Below are positions 23,381-33,415 of a stretch of DNA of 64,000 nt, in pieces. Source of the DNA: JBBWZH01 sp035544115 (GTDB taxonomy: Bacteria; Actinomycetota; Actinomycetes; Mycobacteriales; CADCTP01). How positions within the stretch are numbered: the first letter of the stretch is position 1; every line of letters starts with the position of its first letter. Below the pieces are notes generated by a model, which was given only the letters and a program-made list of their open reading frames with translations, had not been told where the DNA came from and did no database searches. The stretch lies in NCBI GenBank assembly GCA_963714145.1, contig OY970235.1, positions 1,488,001 through 1,552,000 on the forward strand, given 5' to 3'. Both the position numbers and the translations under genes were made by a program.

Positions 23381-23551
23381 CCCGCCACCGCCGGCCGGCG
23401 GCCGGCCAGTGCCGGTAAGGGGCGGCCGGCAGGCGGTTTCGGTGCCGGTCGGTGCGGTCCGTCCCGTTCGTGACGTGCGACCTTGGCGGTTCTCGACGCC
23501 GCTCGGGCGTGGCGGTCGGCGGCCCGGCATCCTCGCTGGCACCATCGCCAC

Positions 23552-24736
23552 ATGCGACTCGCTACTCAGCGTCGACGCAAGATAGACAATGAGCTACCAG
23601 GAATCGGCGGTCCGGCCCGGGTCGGCCGCCGCGCCGCGCAGCTGCTGCCCCGGCTCAAGCCGGGCGACATCGCCGTGCTGGACCAGGTCGACCTGGACCG
23701 GGCCACCGCCGAGGCGCTGGTCGACGCCGGCGTGGCGGGCGTGGTGGACGCCAGCCCGGTGATCTCCGGGCGGTACCCGAACCTGGGCCCGGAGATCCTG
23801 GCGGCGGCCGGCATCCCGGTGCTGGACGACGTCGGCACCGAGGTCTTCGGCGCGCTCCGGGACGGCACCCGGGTCCGGCTGGCCGGCGACACCCTGTACG
23901 CGGGGGAGACCGTGCTGGCCCGGGGCGCCGCGCAGACCCCGCAGACCATCACCGACCGGCTGCTCGCGGCGAAGGCCGGGCTGACCGCGCAGCTGGAGGC
24001 GTTCGCCGCGAACACCGTCGAGTTCGCCAAGCGGGAGCGGCCGCTGCTGCTGGATGGTGCCGGTGTCCCGCAGCTGCGGACCCGGATCGGTGGCCGGCAG
24101 GTGGTCGTGGTCAGCCGCGGCTACGACTACCGGCGCGAGCTGGCCGGGCTGCGGGACTACCTGCGCGAGGTCCGGCCGGTGCTGATCGGGGTGGACGGCG
24201 GCGCGGACGCGCTGCGCGAGGCGGGATACCTGCCGGACCTGGTGGTCGGCCGGCTGGACGCGGTCAGCGACGAGGTGCTGCGGTCCGGCGCCGAGGTGGT
24301 GGTGCACGCCGACGCGGGTGGCCGGGCGCCGGGCCTGGCCCGGGTGCTCGACCTGGGCGTCGACGCGATCACCTTCCCGGCCGCCGGCACCAGCGAGGAC
24401 ATCGCGCTGCTGCTCGCGCACCGGCACGGCGCCGCGCTGATCGTCGCCGTCGGCACCCGGGCCACCCTGCTCGAGCTGCTCGACCGCGACCGCGGCGGGA
24501 TGGCGTCCACCTTCCTCACCCGGCTGACGGTCGGGCCGACGCTGGTCGACGCTCAGGCGGTGATCCGGCTGCACCGCAGCCGGATCAGCGGCCGGGCGCT
24601 GCTGCTGCTGGCAATGGCCGCGCTGGTCGTGGTCGGCGTGCTGGCCGCGGTCACCCCGGCCGGCCGGCTCTACCTCGCCGTGCTGAGCGGCTGGTGGGAA
24701 CACACCGTCGGCTGGGCGCGGGACCGGTTCCGGTGA
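23552..24736 (+). CDS. steA: SteA-like cytokinetic ring protein
   Basis: 394 residues. Homologous to Rv1697 and corynebacterial SteA, which acts with SteB in septation and daughter-cell separation. The N-terminal two thirds resemble a thiamin-pyrophosphokinase-type fold (LIGVDGGADALREAGYLPDL; AGTSEDIALLLAHRHGAALI), and one membrane helix lies near the C-terminus (ALLLLAMAALVVVGVLAAV). ATG at 23552 is chosen over an upstream in-frame start; CACCAT six bases before it resembles a leaderless -10. Stop overlaps the steB start (GTGA). No kinase activity is claimed. Confidence 0.9.
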   Translation: MRLATQRRRKIDNELPGIGGPARVGRRAAQLLPRLKPGDIAVLDQVDLDRATAEALVDAGVAGVVDASPVISGRYPNLGPEILAAAGIPVLDDVGTEVFGALRDGTRVRLAGDTLYAGETVLARGAAQTPQTITDRLLAAKAGLTAQLEAFAANTVEFAKRERPLLLDGAGVPQLRTRIGGRQVVVVSRGYDYRRELAGLRDYLREVRPVLIGVDGGADALREAGYLPDLVVGRLDAVSDEVLRSGAEVVVHADAGGRAPGLARVLDLGVDAITFPAAGTSEDIALLLAHRHGAALIVAVGTRATLLELLDRDRGGMASTFLTRLTVGPTLVDAQAVIRLHRSRISGRALLLLAMAALVVVGVLAAVTPAGRLYLAVLSGWWEHTVGWARDRFR

Positions 24737-25668
24737 TCAGCTTCCGCTACCACCTGGTCTCGCTGGTCGCGGTGCTGCTGGCGCTCGCGCTCGGCCTGGT
24801 GCTCGGCGCCACCCAGCTTTCCGGCGCGGTGCTGGACGACCTGCGCGCGCAGGTGAAGCAGGGCGCCCTGCAGCGGCAGGCGCTGCAGGGGCAGGCCCGG
24901 CTGCTGTCCGGGCAGCTGCGCGACGGCGACGGGGTGACCGCCGCGCTCGCCCCGCGGATCGTCGCCGGCATGCTCAAGGGCGTCCGGGTGGTGCTGGTCG
25001 GCACCCCGCAGGCGGACGCGTCGGTGACCGACGGCGTGCAGAAGACGCTGGAACAGGCCGGCGCCAAGGTCACCGGCCGGGTCCGGCTCACCGACGACTA
25101 CGCCGACCCGCGCCGGGCCGCCGACCTCAGGTCGTTCGTCACCAGCGGCGGCCAGCCGGCCGGGTTCCGGCTGCCGGAGAGCGACGAAGCCGGCGTGCTC
25201 GGCGGCGCGCTGCTCTCCTACGTGCTGGTGCACGGGACGGGCCAGGCAGCCGGGCCCGCCGCCGAGCCGGCCGCGGTGAGCCAGGTGCTGGGCGGCTTCG
25301 GCGCGCTGCAGATGCTGCGGGTGGAGAGCGAGCAGGTGGCGCCCGCCGACTACGCGGTGGTGATCAGCTCGGCCGCGGTCCGCGGCGGCGCCGACCCGGG
25401 GCGGACGCTGGCCCAGCTGGTCGGCGCGCTCGACCACGCCGGCCGGGGCACCGTGGTCGCGGGCACCCCGGCCGCCGCCGGGCCGGCTGGCCTGGTCGGG
25501 CTGGTCCGCGCCGACGGGACGCTGGCCACCTCGGTCAGCACGGTGGACGACGCGCAGACCGCCGCCGGCCGGGTGGCCACCGTGTTCGCGCTCACCCAGC
25601 AGGCCACCGGCCAGGCCGGCCAGTACGGCTCGGCCGGCAACGCCGACGCCCCATTCCCCCCGGTCTGA
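24733..25668 (+). CDS. steB: SteB / MctB-like membrane-anchored protein
   Basis: 311 residues starting in a GTGA overlap with steA. One N-terminal membrane helix (LVSLVAVLLALALGLVLGA, about residues 7-26) followed by a coiled-coil and extracytoplasmic domain. Equivalent to Rv1698, described as the copper-efflux channel MctB, and to corynebacterial SteB, the SteA partner. Those two descriptions conflict; gene coupling to steA favours a division role here. No Cys- or Met-rich copper-binding cluster is visible in the sequence. Confidence 0.9.
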   Translation: MISFRYHLVSLVAVLLALALGLVLGATQLSGAVLDDLRAQVKQGALQRQALQGQARLLSGQLRDGDGVTAALAPRIVAGMLKGVRVVLVGTPQADASVTDGVQKTLEQAGAKVTGRVRLTDDYADPRRAADLRSFVTSGGQPAGFRLPESDEAGVLGGALLSYVLVHGTGQAAGPAAEPAAVSQVLGGFGALQMLRVESEQVAPADYAVVISSAAVRGGADPGRTLAQLVGALDHAGRGTVVAGTPAAAGPAGLVGLVRADGTLATSVSTVDDAQTAAGRVATVFALTQQATGQAGQYGSAGNADAPFPPV

Positions 25669-25828
25669 CCCCCGACCGGCCCCTGACGGCCCCTGACGAC
25701 CGCTGACCCGGCGCCCGGCGGCGCCGCCGGTGAGTGCGCTCGGTAGCCGGTCGCGAACCGGATGTTCTGGGCGACACGAGGGCAACGCCCGGTGGCGCGG
25801 CGGCCCGGATCGGACATGGTCAGCGTGT

Positions 25829-25834
25829 TACCGT
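25829..25834 (+). promoter_or_regulatory. Probable -10 element for pyrG
   Basis: TACCGT, 43 bases upstream of the chosen pyrG start. Predicted transcript start near 25841. No good -35. Confidence 0.4.
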
Positions 25835-25876
25835 GAACTCCCGTGGATGCGGGCGACCCCCGCGACCGCCCCAACA

Positions 25877-27651
<1,775 letters not shown>

Positions 27652-27655
<4 letters not shown>

Positions 27656-28281
27656 CCGGGGTCGCGTCCGGCTCATCGGCCCGGTTCGCCGTGCAGTCGT
27701 CCCGGGAGGCCTACCGCGGCCGGATCATGGCGCTGCGGGTGGACGAGGTCCGGATGCCGGACGGCGACGTCGCGGTCCGGGAAGTGGTCGAGCACCTCGG
27801 CGCGGTGGCGATCGTCGCGCTGGACGAGACCGGCCGGGTCACGCTGATCCGGCAGTACCGGCACGCGGTCGGCGGGTACCTGCTGGAACTGCCGGCCGGC
27901 CTGCTGGACGTGCCCGGCGAGCCGGCGCCGGCCACCGCCGCCCGCGAGCTCTACGAGGAGGCGTCGCTGCGCGCCGGCCGCTGGCACACGCTGCTCGACC
28001 TGCGCCCGACGCCGGGCCTGTCGGACGAGGCGGTCCGGGTGTTCCTGGCCCGGGAGCTGACCGAAGTGCCGGCGGGGGAGCGGCACGTCGCGAGGCACGA
28101 GGAGGTCGACCTGGGCGCGCACCGGGTGCCGCTGGACGAGGCGGTCGCCGCGGCCATGGCCGGCGAGATCGAGAACGCGGCCGCGGTCGCCGGCCTGCTG
28201 GCCGCCGCGCACGCCCGGGACGCCGGCTGGGCGCCGCTGCGCCCGGCCGACGCGCCCTGGCCGGGCCGCCCCGGCCACTAA
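27652..28281 (+). CDS. ADP-ribose pyrophosphatase, Nudix family
   Basis: 209 residues, about the size of mycobacterial Rv1700. Hydrolyses ADP-ribose to AMP and ribose 5-phosphate. Nudix box spans about residues 83-105 with AARELYEEASL holding the metal-binding glutamates; the usual Gly before the final hydrophobic residue is Ser here. Family ADPR-specific features QYRHAVGGYLLELPAG and TPGLSDEAVRVF are present. Start is the GTGA overlap with pyrG, the conserved pyrG-nudix pairing. Confidence 0.93.
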
Positions 28282-28357
28282 CTCTCCCCCCGACCTTTAG
28301 CCTCGGGAGGGCTCCGGCCTGGGCCGCCGGGTCCGCCGAGCTCGGCTCGCGGCTCGG

Positions 28358-28732
28358 TCAGTAGGAGTGCGGGCCGAAGCGGGACCAGGCGACCAGCACG
28401 GCCAGCGCGAGCAGCACGATGTTCACCACCACGCCCTGGTACTCGCGGCGGCGGCCGTGCACGATCGCGGCCAGCACCATCACGACCGCGAGGCCGGTCG
28501 CGGCCAGCGGGGTGAGCACCGGCGCGATGCCGGTCCAGGCCGGCAGGATCAGCCCGACCGCGGCGATCAGTTCGACCACACCGATCAGCTTCACCGTCCG
28601 GTCGGAGAAGTCCTCCACCCAGGGCAGGCCGCTGCTGGTCAACTGCTCCCGGGTCCGGGTCAGCTTGAGCACCGCGGCGCCGCTGAAGGCCAGCGCCAGG
28701 ACGATCTGCAGAACCCAGGTCAACGTGTTCAT
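28358..28732 (-). CDS. DoxX family membrane protein
   Basis: 124 residues with four predicted membrane helices (WVLQIVLALAFSGAAVLKL, then LIGVVELIAAVGLILPAW, a TPLAATGLAVVMVLAAIVHG helix and a VVNIVLLALAVLVAW helix). DoxX-like proteins are small membrane proteins, some linked to redox or oxidative-stress complexes; a specific role cannot be read here. AGGAG lies seven bases before ATG. It diverges from a TetR regulator, and its -10 (TAGGGT) is embedded among four palindromic operators, so it is very probably the regulator's target. Confidence 0.9.
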   Translation of the reverse strand: MNTLTWVLQIVLALAFSGAAVLKLTRTREQLTSSGLPWVEDFSDRTVKLIGVVELIAAVGLILPAWTGIAPVLTPLAATGLAVVMVLAAIVHGRRREYQGVVVNIVLLALAVLVAWSRFGPHSY

Positions 28733-28753
28733 TCGGACTCCTGCCAGGCTGAA

Positions 28754-28771
28754 ACGGAGGGCACTCTCCGG
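28754..28771. promoter_or_regulatory. Operator 1 (TetR site)
   Basis: ACGGAGG-GCAC-TCTCCGG, an 18-bp imperfect copy of the CCGGAGG-N4-CCTCCGG palindrome. It overlaps the predicted DoxX transcript start. Confidence 0.75.
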
Positions 28772-28775
28772 CAGG

Positions 28776-28781
28776 ACCCTA
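28776..28781 (-). promoter_or_regulatory. -10 element of the DoxX gene
   Basis: TAGGGT on the minus strand between operators 1 and 2; transcript start predicted near 28770. Confidence 0.6.
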
Positions 28782-28787
28782 GCAGAA

Positions 28788-28805
28788 CCGGAGGCATCCC
28801 TCCGG
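28788..28805. promoter_or_regulatory. Operator 2 (TetR site)
   Basis: CCGGAGGCATCCCTCCGG, perfect seven-base arms around four bases. Begins 34 bp after operator 1 and covers the DoxX -35 region. Confidence 0.8.
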
Positions 28806-28820
28806 CACGATCTGGAAAAC

Positions 28821-28838
28821 CCGGAGGGTCCTCTCCGG
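28821..28838. promoter_or_regulatory. Operator 3 (TetR site)
   Basis: CCGGAGG-GTCC-TCTCCGG, one mismatch between arms. Begins 33 bp after operator 2. Confidence 0.78.
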
Positions 28839-28854
28839 TACGCTTCGAGGATAA

Positions 28855-28872
28855 CCGGAGGGCAGCCTCCGG
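28855..28872. promoter_or_regulatory. Operator 4 (TetR site)
   Basis: CCGGAGGGCAGCCTCCGG, perfect arms. Begins 34 bp after operator 3 and covers the -35 zone of the regulator's own leaderless promoter, implying autoregulation. Confidence 0.8.
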
Positions 28873-28879
28873 CCATTGC

Positions 28880-28885
28880 TAGGCT
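28880..28885 (+). promoter_or_regulatory. -10 element of the leaderless tetR gene
   Basis: TAGGCT, six bases (GGCGGC), then ATG at 28892. Confidence 0.72.
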
Positions 28886-28891
28886 GGCGGC

Positions 28892-29848
28892 ATGACGGGG
28901 ACCTCGGACGAGCCGGGCCTGCGCAAGCCGCGCAAGGACATGCTGCGCAACCGGGTCGCCCTGCTCGCCGCCGCCCGCGAGGTCTTCGCCGCCGAGGGCC
29001 TGGACGCGCCGCTGGAGCAGGTGGCCCGCGCGGCCGGCGTCGGCATCGGCACCCTCTACCGGCACTTCCCGACCCGGGCCGACCTGATCGACGCGATCGG
29101 CACCGCGCTGATCCGGGCCTACCTGAAGATCGGCGAGGAGGCGCTGGCCCGGCCGGACGCCTGGGACGGGCTGGTGCACTTCCTGGAAGGCACCTGCGAG
29201 TTGGAGGCCGGCAACCGCGGCTGGAACGACCTGATGTCGGTCCGGCTGCCGGCCGCCACGTCCGCCGACGAGGCCCGGGCCCAGATGCACAGCCTGGCCG
29301 TCCGGATCATCCGCCGGGCCCAGCGCAGCGGCCAACTCCGCCCCGACCTGACGCCCGAGGACCTCGTCCTGCTCACCTGGGCGAACAGCCGCATCCGGGA
29401 CGCGACCAGCGACATCGCGCCCACCGCCTGGCGCCGCCACCTCTTCCTCCTGCTGGACGGCTTCCGCGCCCGCGACACCCCGCCGGCCGCATCGGCGGGC
29501 CCGCCCGGCGCCAGGCCGGCCGGCCCGCCCGCGGCCGGGGCGGCCGGCCAGCCCGCCGGCCAGCCCGCCGGCCAGCCCGCCGGCCAGCCCGCCGGCCAGC
29601 CCGCCGGCCAGCCCGCCGGCTGGGCAGCCGGGCCGCGGGCGGGCCAGCCGGATGCCCAGGTCGACCGGCCGGCGGGCGACCCGGATGCCCGGCCGGCCGG
29701 GCCGGCGGCCGGACCGTCGGCCCCGGTGCCGCGGCCGGCCAGCGAGCCGCCGATGACGCCGAAGCAGGCATTCCGGGCGATGCTGTCGCTGGGCCGCCGC
29801 TGCGGCGGATCGGCGGACGGCCCGAGGCCGCGCGGTAGCCGCAGGTAA
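28892..29848 (+). CDS. TetR family regulator with long repeat tail
   Basis: 318 residues. N-terminal HTH at about residues 21-65 (RVALLAAAREVFAAEGLDAP, then VARAAGVGIGTLYRHFPTRAD), typical of TetR/AcrR. The ligand/dimer domain runs to about residue 195. The remaining 120 residues are unusual for the family: Pro/Ala/Gly-rich, with six exact GQPA repeats at about 219-242, ending in a short basic segment (MTPKQAFRAMLSLGRRCGG). ATG is fixed by the leaderless -10. Most likely represses the divergent DoxX gene and itself through four operators. Inducer unknown. Confidence 0.92.
   Translation: MTGTSDEPGLRKPRKDMLRNRVALLAAAREVFAAEGLDAPLEQVARAAGVGIGTLYRHFPTRADLIDAIGTALIRAYLKIGEEALARPDAWDGLVHFLEGTCELEAGNRGWNDLMSVRLPAATSADEARAQMHSLAVRIIRRAQRSGQLRPDLTPEDLVLLTWANSRIRDATSDIAPTAWRRHLFLLLDGFRARDTPPAASAGPPGARPAGPPAAGAAGQPAGQPAGQPAGQPAGQPAGQPAGWAAGPRAGQPDAQVDRPAGDPDARPAGPAAGPSAPVPRPASEPPMTPKQAFRAMLSLGRRCGGSADGPRPRGSRR
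29546..29617 (+). repeat. 12-bp tandem repeat, six copies
   Basis: GGCCAGCCCGCC six times in a row, coding for GQPA in the tail of the TetR regulator. Identical copies indicate recent expansion. Confidence 0.95.
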
Positions 29849-29889
29849 CTGGCTTGTTGCCGGTATTTATGTCAAGCCACGCGCCGACC

Positions 29890-29895
29890 TACACT
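29890..29895 (+). promoter_or_regulatory. -10 element for ald
   Basis: TACACT 71 bases upstream of the ald start, with AT-richer sequence (GGTATTTATGTCAAG) in the -35 zone. That segment is a plausible place for an Lrp/AldR-type regulator, which is inference. Confidence 0.55.
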
Positions 29896-29966
29896 CGGCG
29901 CCTGCGAGCCGCGGACCATGCCGGCAACGGCGCCGGTTGGCCGCGTCCAGGGGAAGGGTGCGCCGG

Positions 29967-31112
29967 GTGAAGGTCGGAGTTCCTCGCGAGGTCAAGGACA
30001 ACGAGTACCGCGTCGCCATCACCCCGGCCGGGGTCAACGAGCTGATCCGGTCCGGCCACCAGGTGTACCTGGAGAAGGAGGCGGGCGTCGGCTCGGCGCT
30101 GCCGGACGAGGCGTTCGCCCGGGCCGGTGCCCAGATCCTCGGCAGCGCGGACGACGTCTGGGCCGAGGCTGACCTCGTGCTCAAGGTGAAGGAGCCGGTG
30201 GCGGAGGAGTACCACCGGATGCGGTCCGGGCAGACCCTGTTCACCTACCTGCACCTGGCCGCGTCCCGGGAGTGCACCGACGCGCTGCTGTCCGCCGGCA
30301 TCGACGCGGTGGCCTACGAGACCGTGCAGCTGCCGGACGGGTCGCTGCCGCTGCTCGCGCCGATGTCCGAGGTGGCCGGCCGGATGGCGCCGCAGGTCGG
30401 CGCGCACTGCCTGGAGCGGGCGCAGGGCGGCCGCGGCGTCCTGATGGGCGGCGTGTCCGGTGTGTACGCGGCGAAGGTGGTCGTGCTCGGCGCCGGCGTG
30501 TCGGGCATGAACGCCGCCGCGATCGCGCTCGGCATGCAGGCCGAGGTGCTGCTGCTGGACAAGAACATCGACAAGCTGCGCGCCGCCGACAAGATCTATC
30601 AGGGCCACCTGCAGACCGTGGCGTCCAACGCGTACGAGATCGAGCGGGCCTGCCTGGACGCCGACATGGTGATCGGCGCGGTGCTGGTGGCCGGCGCCAA
30701 GGCGCCGACGCTGGTCTCGGACGAGCTGGTGAGCCGGATGCAGGCGGGCTCGGTGCTGGTCGACATCTCGGTCGACCAGGGCGGCTGCTTCGAGTCGACC
30801 CGGCCGACCACGCACTCGGCGCCCACCTTCACCGTGGCCAACTCGGTCTTCTACTGCGTGGCGAACATGCCGGGCGCGGTGCCGCACACCTCGACCTACG
30901 CGCTCACCAACGTCACCCTGCCGTACGTGCTGGAGCTGGCCCGGGACGGCCTGCGCGCCGCCGCCGCCCGCGACCGCGCGCTCGCCCTCGGCGTCAACAC
31001 GGTCGGCGGCCGGCTCACCAACATCCCGGTAGCCGAGGCGCACGGCCTGACCGCGGTCCCGGTCACCGCGGCGCTCGACCTGCCCGACCGCCGGGCCGGA
31101 ACCGGCACCTGA
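29967..31112 (+). CDS. ald: Alanine dehydrogenase
   Basis: NAD-dependent interconversion of L-alanine with pyruvate and ammonia. 381 residues from GTG at 29967 with GGGGAAGGG upstream; family length is about 371. Substrate-binding Arg/Lys in PREVKDNEYRVA and LKVKEP, the FTYLHLAA histidine, the Rossmann motif VVLGAGVSGMNAA, and DQGGCFESTRPTTHS with the catalytic aspartate. Stands alone after the TetR gene and ahead of xerD, as near xerD/ald in some actinobacteria. Confidence 0.96.
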   Translation: MKVGVPREVKDNEYRVAITPAGVNELIRSGHQVYLEKEAGVGSALPDEAFARAGAQILGSADDVWAEADLVLKVKEPVAEEYHRMRSGQTLFTYLHLAASRECTDALLSAGIDAVAYETVQLPDGSLPLLAPMSEVAGRMAPQVGAHCLERAQGGRGVLMGGVSGVYAAKVVVLGAGVSGMNAAAIALGMQAEVLLLDKNIDKLRAADKIYQGHLQTVASNAYEIERACLDADMVIGAVLVAGAKAPTLVSDELVSRMQAGSVLVDISVDQGGCFESTRPTTHSAPTFTVANSVFYCVANMPGAVPHTSTYALTNVTLPYVLELARDGLRAAAARDRALALGVNTVGGRLTNIPVAEAHGLTAVPVTAALDLPDRRAGTGT

Positions 31113-31126
31113 CCACCGCCCACCGC

Positions 31127-32182
31127 GTGCCGACCGCCCCGACCACCCCGCCGCCACGCCCGGCGGCCGCGGACACCCGGCTCGACGGTGCACCGGCTCC
31201 CGCCGGCCCGGCCGGCGGCACCGCCGCGGCGGAGCTGGCGGACGGGCCTGGGCTGCCGCCGGGGCATCCGGCGACGGTGGTGCGGACGTACCTCGACCAT
31301 CTCGGCGGGGAGCGGGGGATGGCGGTCAACACGGTGCTGTCCTACCGGCGCGACCTGCGGCGGTATCTCGGCTACCTCGCGGCGCACGGGCGGGCCGAGT
31401 TCGGCGCGATCGAGGAGCGCGAGGTGTCGGAGTTCCTGGCCTGGCTGCGGGCCGGGGATCCGGACCACCCGCCGCTGTCGGCGTCCTCGGCGGCCCGGGC
31501 GGTGGTGGCCGTCCGCGGGCTGCACCGGTTCGCGACCCGCGAGCACATCGTCGCCGAGGATGTGGCCCGGGCGGTGCGCCCGCCCGCGCTGCCGCGCCGG
31601 CTGCCGAAGGCGATCTCGGTCGACCAGGTCGAGCGGCTGCTGGAGGCGGCCGGGTTCGACCAGACCCCGCTGGCGCTGCGCGACCGCGCGCTGCTGGAGC
31701 TGCTGTACGGCACCGGCGCCCGGATCTCCGAGGCGGTCGGGCTGGCCATCGACGACCTGGACCGCCCGGACGAGGCGGTCACCCTGCACGGCAAGGGCGG
31801 CCGGCAGCGGCTGGTGCCGATCGGCTCGTACGCGGTGCGGGCGGTGGACGACTACCTGGTGCGGGCCCGGCCCGCGCTGGCCGCGGCCGGCCGGGGCACG
31901 CCGCGGCTGTTCCTGAACGCCCGCGGCGGCCCGCTGTCCCGGCAGAGCGCCTGGGTGATCCTCCGCTCGGCGGCCGAGAAGGCCGGGCTGGCCACCACGA
32001 TCTCGCCGCACACGCTGCGGCACTCGTTCGCCACCCACCTGCTCGACGGCGGCGCCGACGTCCGGGTGGTGCAGGAGCTGCTCGGCCACGCCTCGGTGAC
32101 CACCACCCAGGTCTACACGCTGGTCACGGTCGACCGCCTGCGCGAGGTCTACGTCACCGCGCACCCCCGCGCCCTCGGCTGA
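31127..32182 (+). CDS. xerD: Site-specific tyrosine recombinase XerD
   Basis: Resolves chromosome dimers at dif with XerC. 351 residues from GTG 31127. SAM-like N-terminal DNA-binding domain at about 50-140 (RTYLDHLGGERGMAVNTVLS). Catalytic core has Arg199 in GARISEA, Lys in HGKGGRQR, HTLRHSFATHL, LGHASVTTTQVYT with the nucleophile Tyr330. All six catalytic residues are present. The first 50 residues are Pro/Ala-rich and poorly conserved, so the real start may be nearer GTG 31277; a CTG overlapping the ald stop is also possible. Confidence 0.94.
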   Translation: MPTAPTTPPPRPAAADTRLDGAPAPAGPAGGTAAAELADGPGLPPGHPATVVRTYLDHLGGERGMAVNTVLSYRRDLRRYLGYLAAHGRAEFGAIEEREVSEFLAWLRAGDPDHPPLSASSAARAVVAVRGLHRFATREHIVAEDVARAVRPPALPRRLPKAISVDQVERLLEAAGFDQTPLALRDRALLELLYGTGARISEAVGLAIDDLDRPDEAVTLHGKGGRQRLVPIGSYAVRAVDDYLVRARPALAAAGRGTPRLFLNARGGPLSRQSAWVILRSAAEKAGLATTISPHTLRHSFATHLLDGGADVRVVQELLGHASVTTTQVYTLVTVDRLREVYVTAHPRALG

Positions 32183-32230
32183 ACCGGCCGCCGGCGGCCG
32201 GCGCGGACCGCCGGGCGGCGCCGGATCCCG

Positions 32231-32325
32231 TTCTCCACACGCCTTCCACAGCGCGAGCCGTGTTCTGCACAGGCGGACGGCCGCCGTCCACAGGCTGTGC
32301 CACGTTATGCACAGCCCTCGGCACG
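32231..32325 (+). repeat. 21-bp-phased T(C/G)CACA box array upstream of parA
   Basis: Five same-strand 9-mers: TTCTCCACA (32231), CCTTCCACA (32242), TTCTGCACA (32263), CCGTCCACA (32284) and TTATGCACA (32305). The last four start exactly 21 bp apart and all read T(C/G)CACAG; the first is offset by 11. The array ends six bases before the -35 of the parA promoter. It resembles either iterated operator/centromere boxes or degenerate DnaA boxes (TTGTCCACA). Confidence 0.8.
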
Positions 32326-32330
32326 TCTCC

Positions 32331-32359
32331 TTGCCTCCCCCCAATCACCGCCCTAAAGT
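32331..32359 (+). promoter_or_regulatory. parA promoter
   Basis: TTGCCT (32331-32336), 17-base spacer, TAAAGT (32354-32359). Transcript start near 32366, giving a leader of about 65 bases with AGAAAGG 11 bases before ATG 32432. Confidence 0.72.
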
Positions 32360-32431
32360 CGGCCGGCGTCGGTGTGCAGCCTCAGCGCCAAAGCTGCGGA
32401 ACGCTTCACCGTTAGAAAGGTCAATCGCCTC

Positions 32432-33415
32432 ATGGCCATGTCGACAATCGGGCCACACGGAGACGGTGTGCTCGACGTCGACGACCTCCGGTCCACTGTG
32501 CACCGCCCTGGCGCGGGCGAGTCGGACGTCGAGAGCGTCGATGAAGAGATCGCCCCGGCACCCCGCTCGGCGACCGCCGCGCGGGCGGTGGATCCGGCGG
32601 TGAGCCGTCCCAAGCGCAAGGTCCCCGAGCCACAGCCGATCGAGACGCACGGCCCGGCCAAGGTGGTCGCGCTGTGCAACCAGAAGGGCGGGGTCGGCAA
32701 GACCACGTCCACCATCAACCTCGGCGCGGCGCTGACCGAGTACGGCCGAAGGGTGCTGCTGGTCGACTTCGACCCGCAGGGCGCGCTCTCGGTCGGCCTC
32801 GGCGTCCAGCCGCACCAGCTCGACCGGACGATCTACAACGTGCTGATGGAGTCGTCGATCACGCTCGACGACGTGCTGCTGAAGACCAACGTGCCCGGTA
32901 TGGACCTGCTGCCCAGCAACATCGACCTGTCGGCGGCCGAGGTCCAGTTGGTCGGTGAGGTCGCCCGCGAGCAGACGCTCGCCCGGATCATCGGGCCGGC
33001 CCTGCCGGACTACGACTACGTGCTGATCGACTGCCAGCCTTCGCTGGGCCTGCTGACCGTGAACGCGCTGACCGCCGCCGACACCGTGATCATCCCGCTG
33101 GAATGCGAGTTCTTCAGCCTGCGCGGCGTCGCGCTGCTGGTGGACACCATCGAGAAGATCAAGGAGCGGCTGAACCCGCGGCTGACCGTCGAGGGCATCC
33201 TGGCCACGATGTACGACGCGCGCACCGTGCACGGCCGCGAGGTGTTCGCCCGCGTGGTCGAAGCATTCGGTGAAACGGTGTTCGATACCGTGATCACCCG
33301 TACCGTACGTTTCCCGGAGACAACCGTGGCCGGCGAGCCGATCACCACCTGGGCACCGAGTTCCAGCGGCGCCCAGCAGTACCGCGCGCTGGCCCGCGAG
33401 GTCCTGGCGCCGTGA
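32432..33415 (+). CDS. ParA/Soj-family ATPase (orphan, near scpAB)
   Basis: 327 residues from ATG 32432; a GTG at 32372 is an alternative. Deviant Walker A NQKGGVGKTT, Walker A' LLVDFDPQGAL and Walker B VLIDCQPSLGLLTVNAL define the ParA family. Equivalent by position to Rv1708 and to the ParA-like gene beside scpA in Streptomyces, and distinct from the parAB pair near oriC. The first 75 residues are an unstructured acidic-then-basic extension. The next gene encodes a ribbon-helix-helix-like protein, as in plasmid type Ib partition loci. The start region contains ATGTCGACAA (32438), one of the dispersed palindromic sites. Confidence 0.93.
   Translation: MAMSTIGPHGDGVLDVDDLRSTVHRPGAGESDVESVDEEIAPAPRSATAARAVDPAVSRPKRKVPEPQPIETHGPAKVVALCNQKGGVGKTTSTINLGAALTEYGRRVLLVDFDPQGALSVGLGVQPHQLDRTIYNVLMESSITLDDVLLKTNVPGMDLLPSNIDLSAAEVQLVGEVAREQTLARIIGPALPDYDYVLIDCQPSLGLLTVNALTAADTVIIPLECEFFSLRGVALLVDTIEKIKERLNPRLTVEGILATMYDARTVHGREVFARVVEAFGETVFDTVITRTVRFPETTVAGEPITTWAPSSSGAQQYRALAREVLAP

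Noticed and set aside
23483..23551. Upstream extension of steA
   Set aside because: The added residues are Arg/His-rich and unlike relatives, and ATG 23552 has a leaderless-type -10.
32231..32313. DnaA-box-like array as a replication origin
   Set aside because: dnaA, dnaN, parB and rnpA are absent and boxes match the DnaA consensus imperfectly; kept only as an alternative explanation for the phased array.
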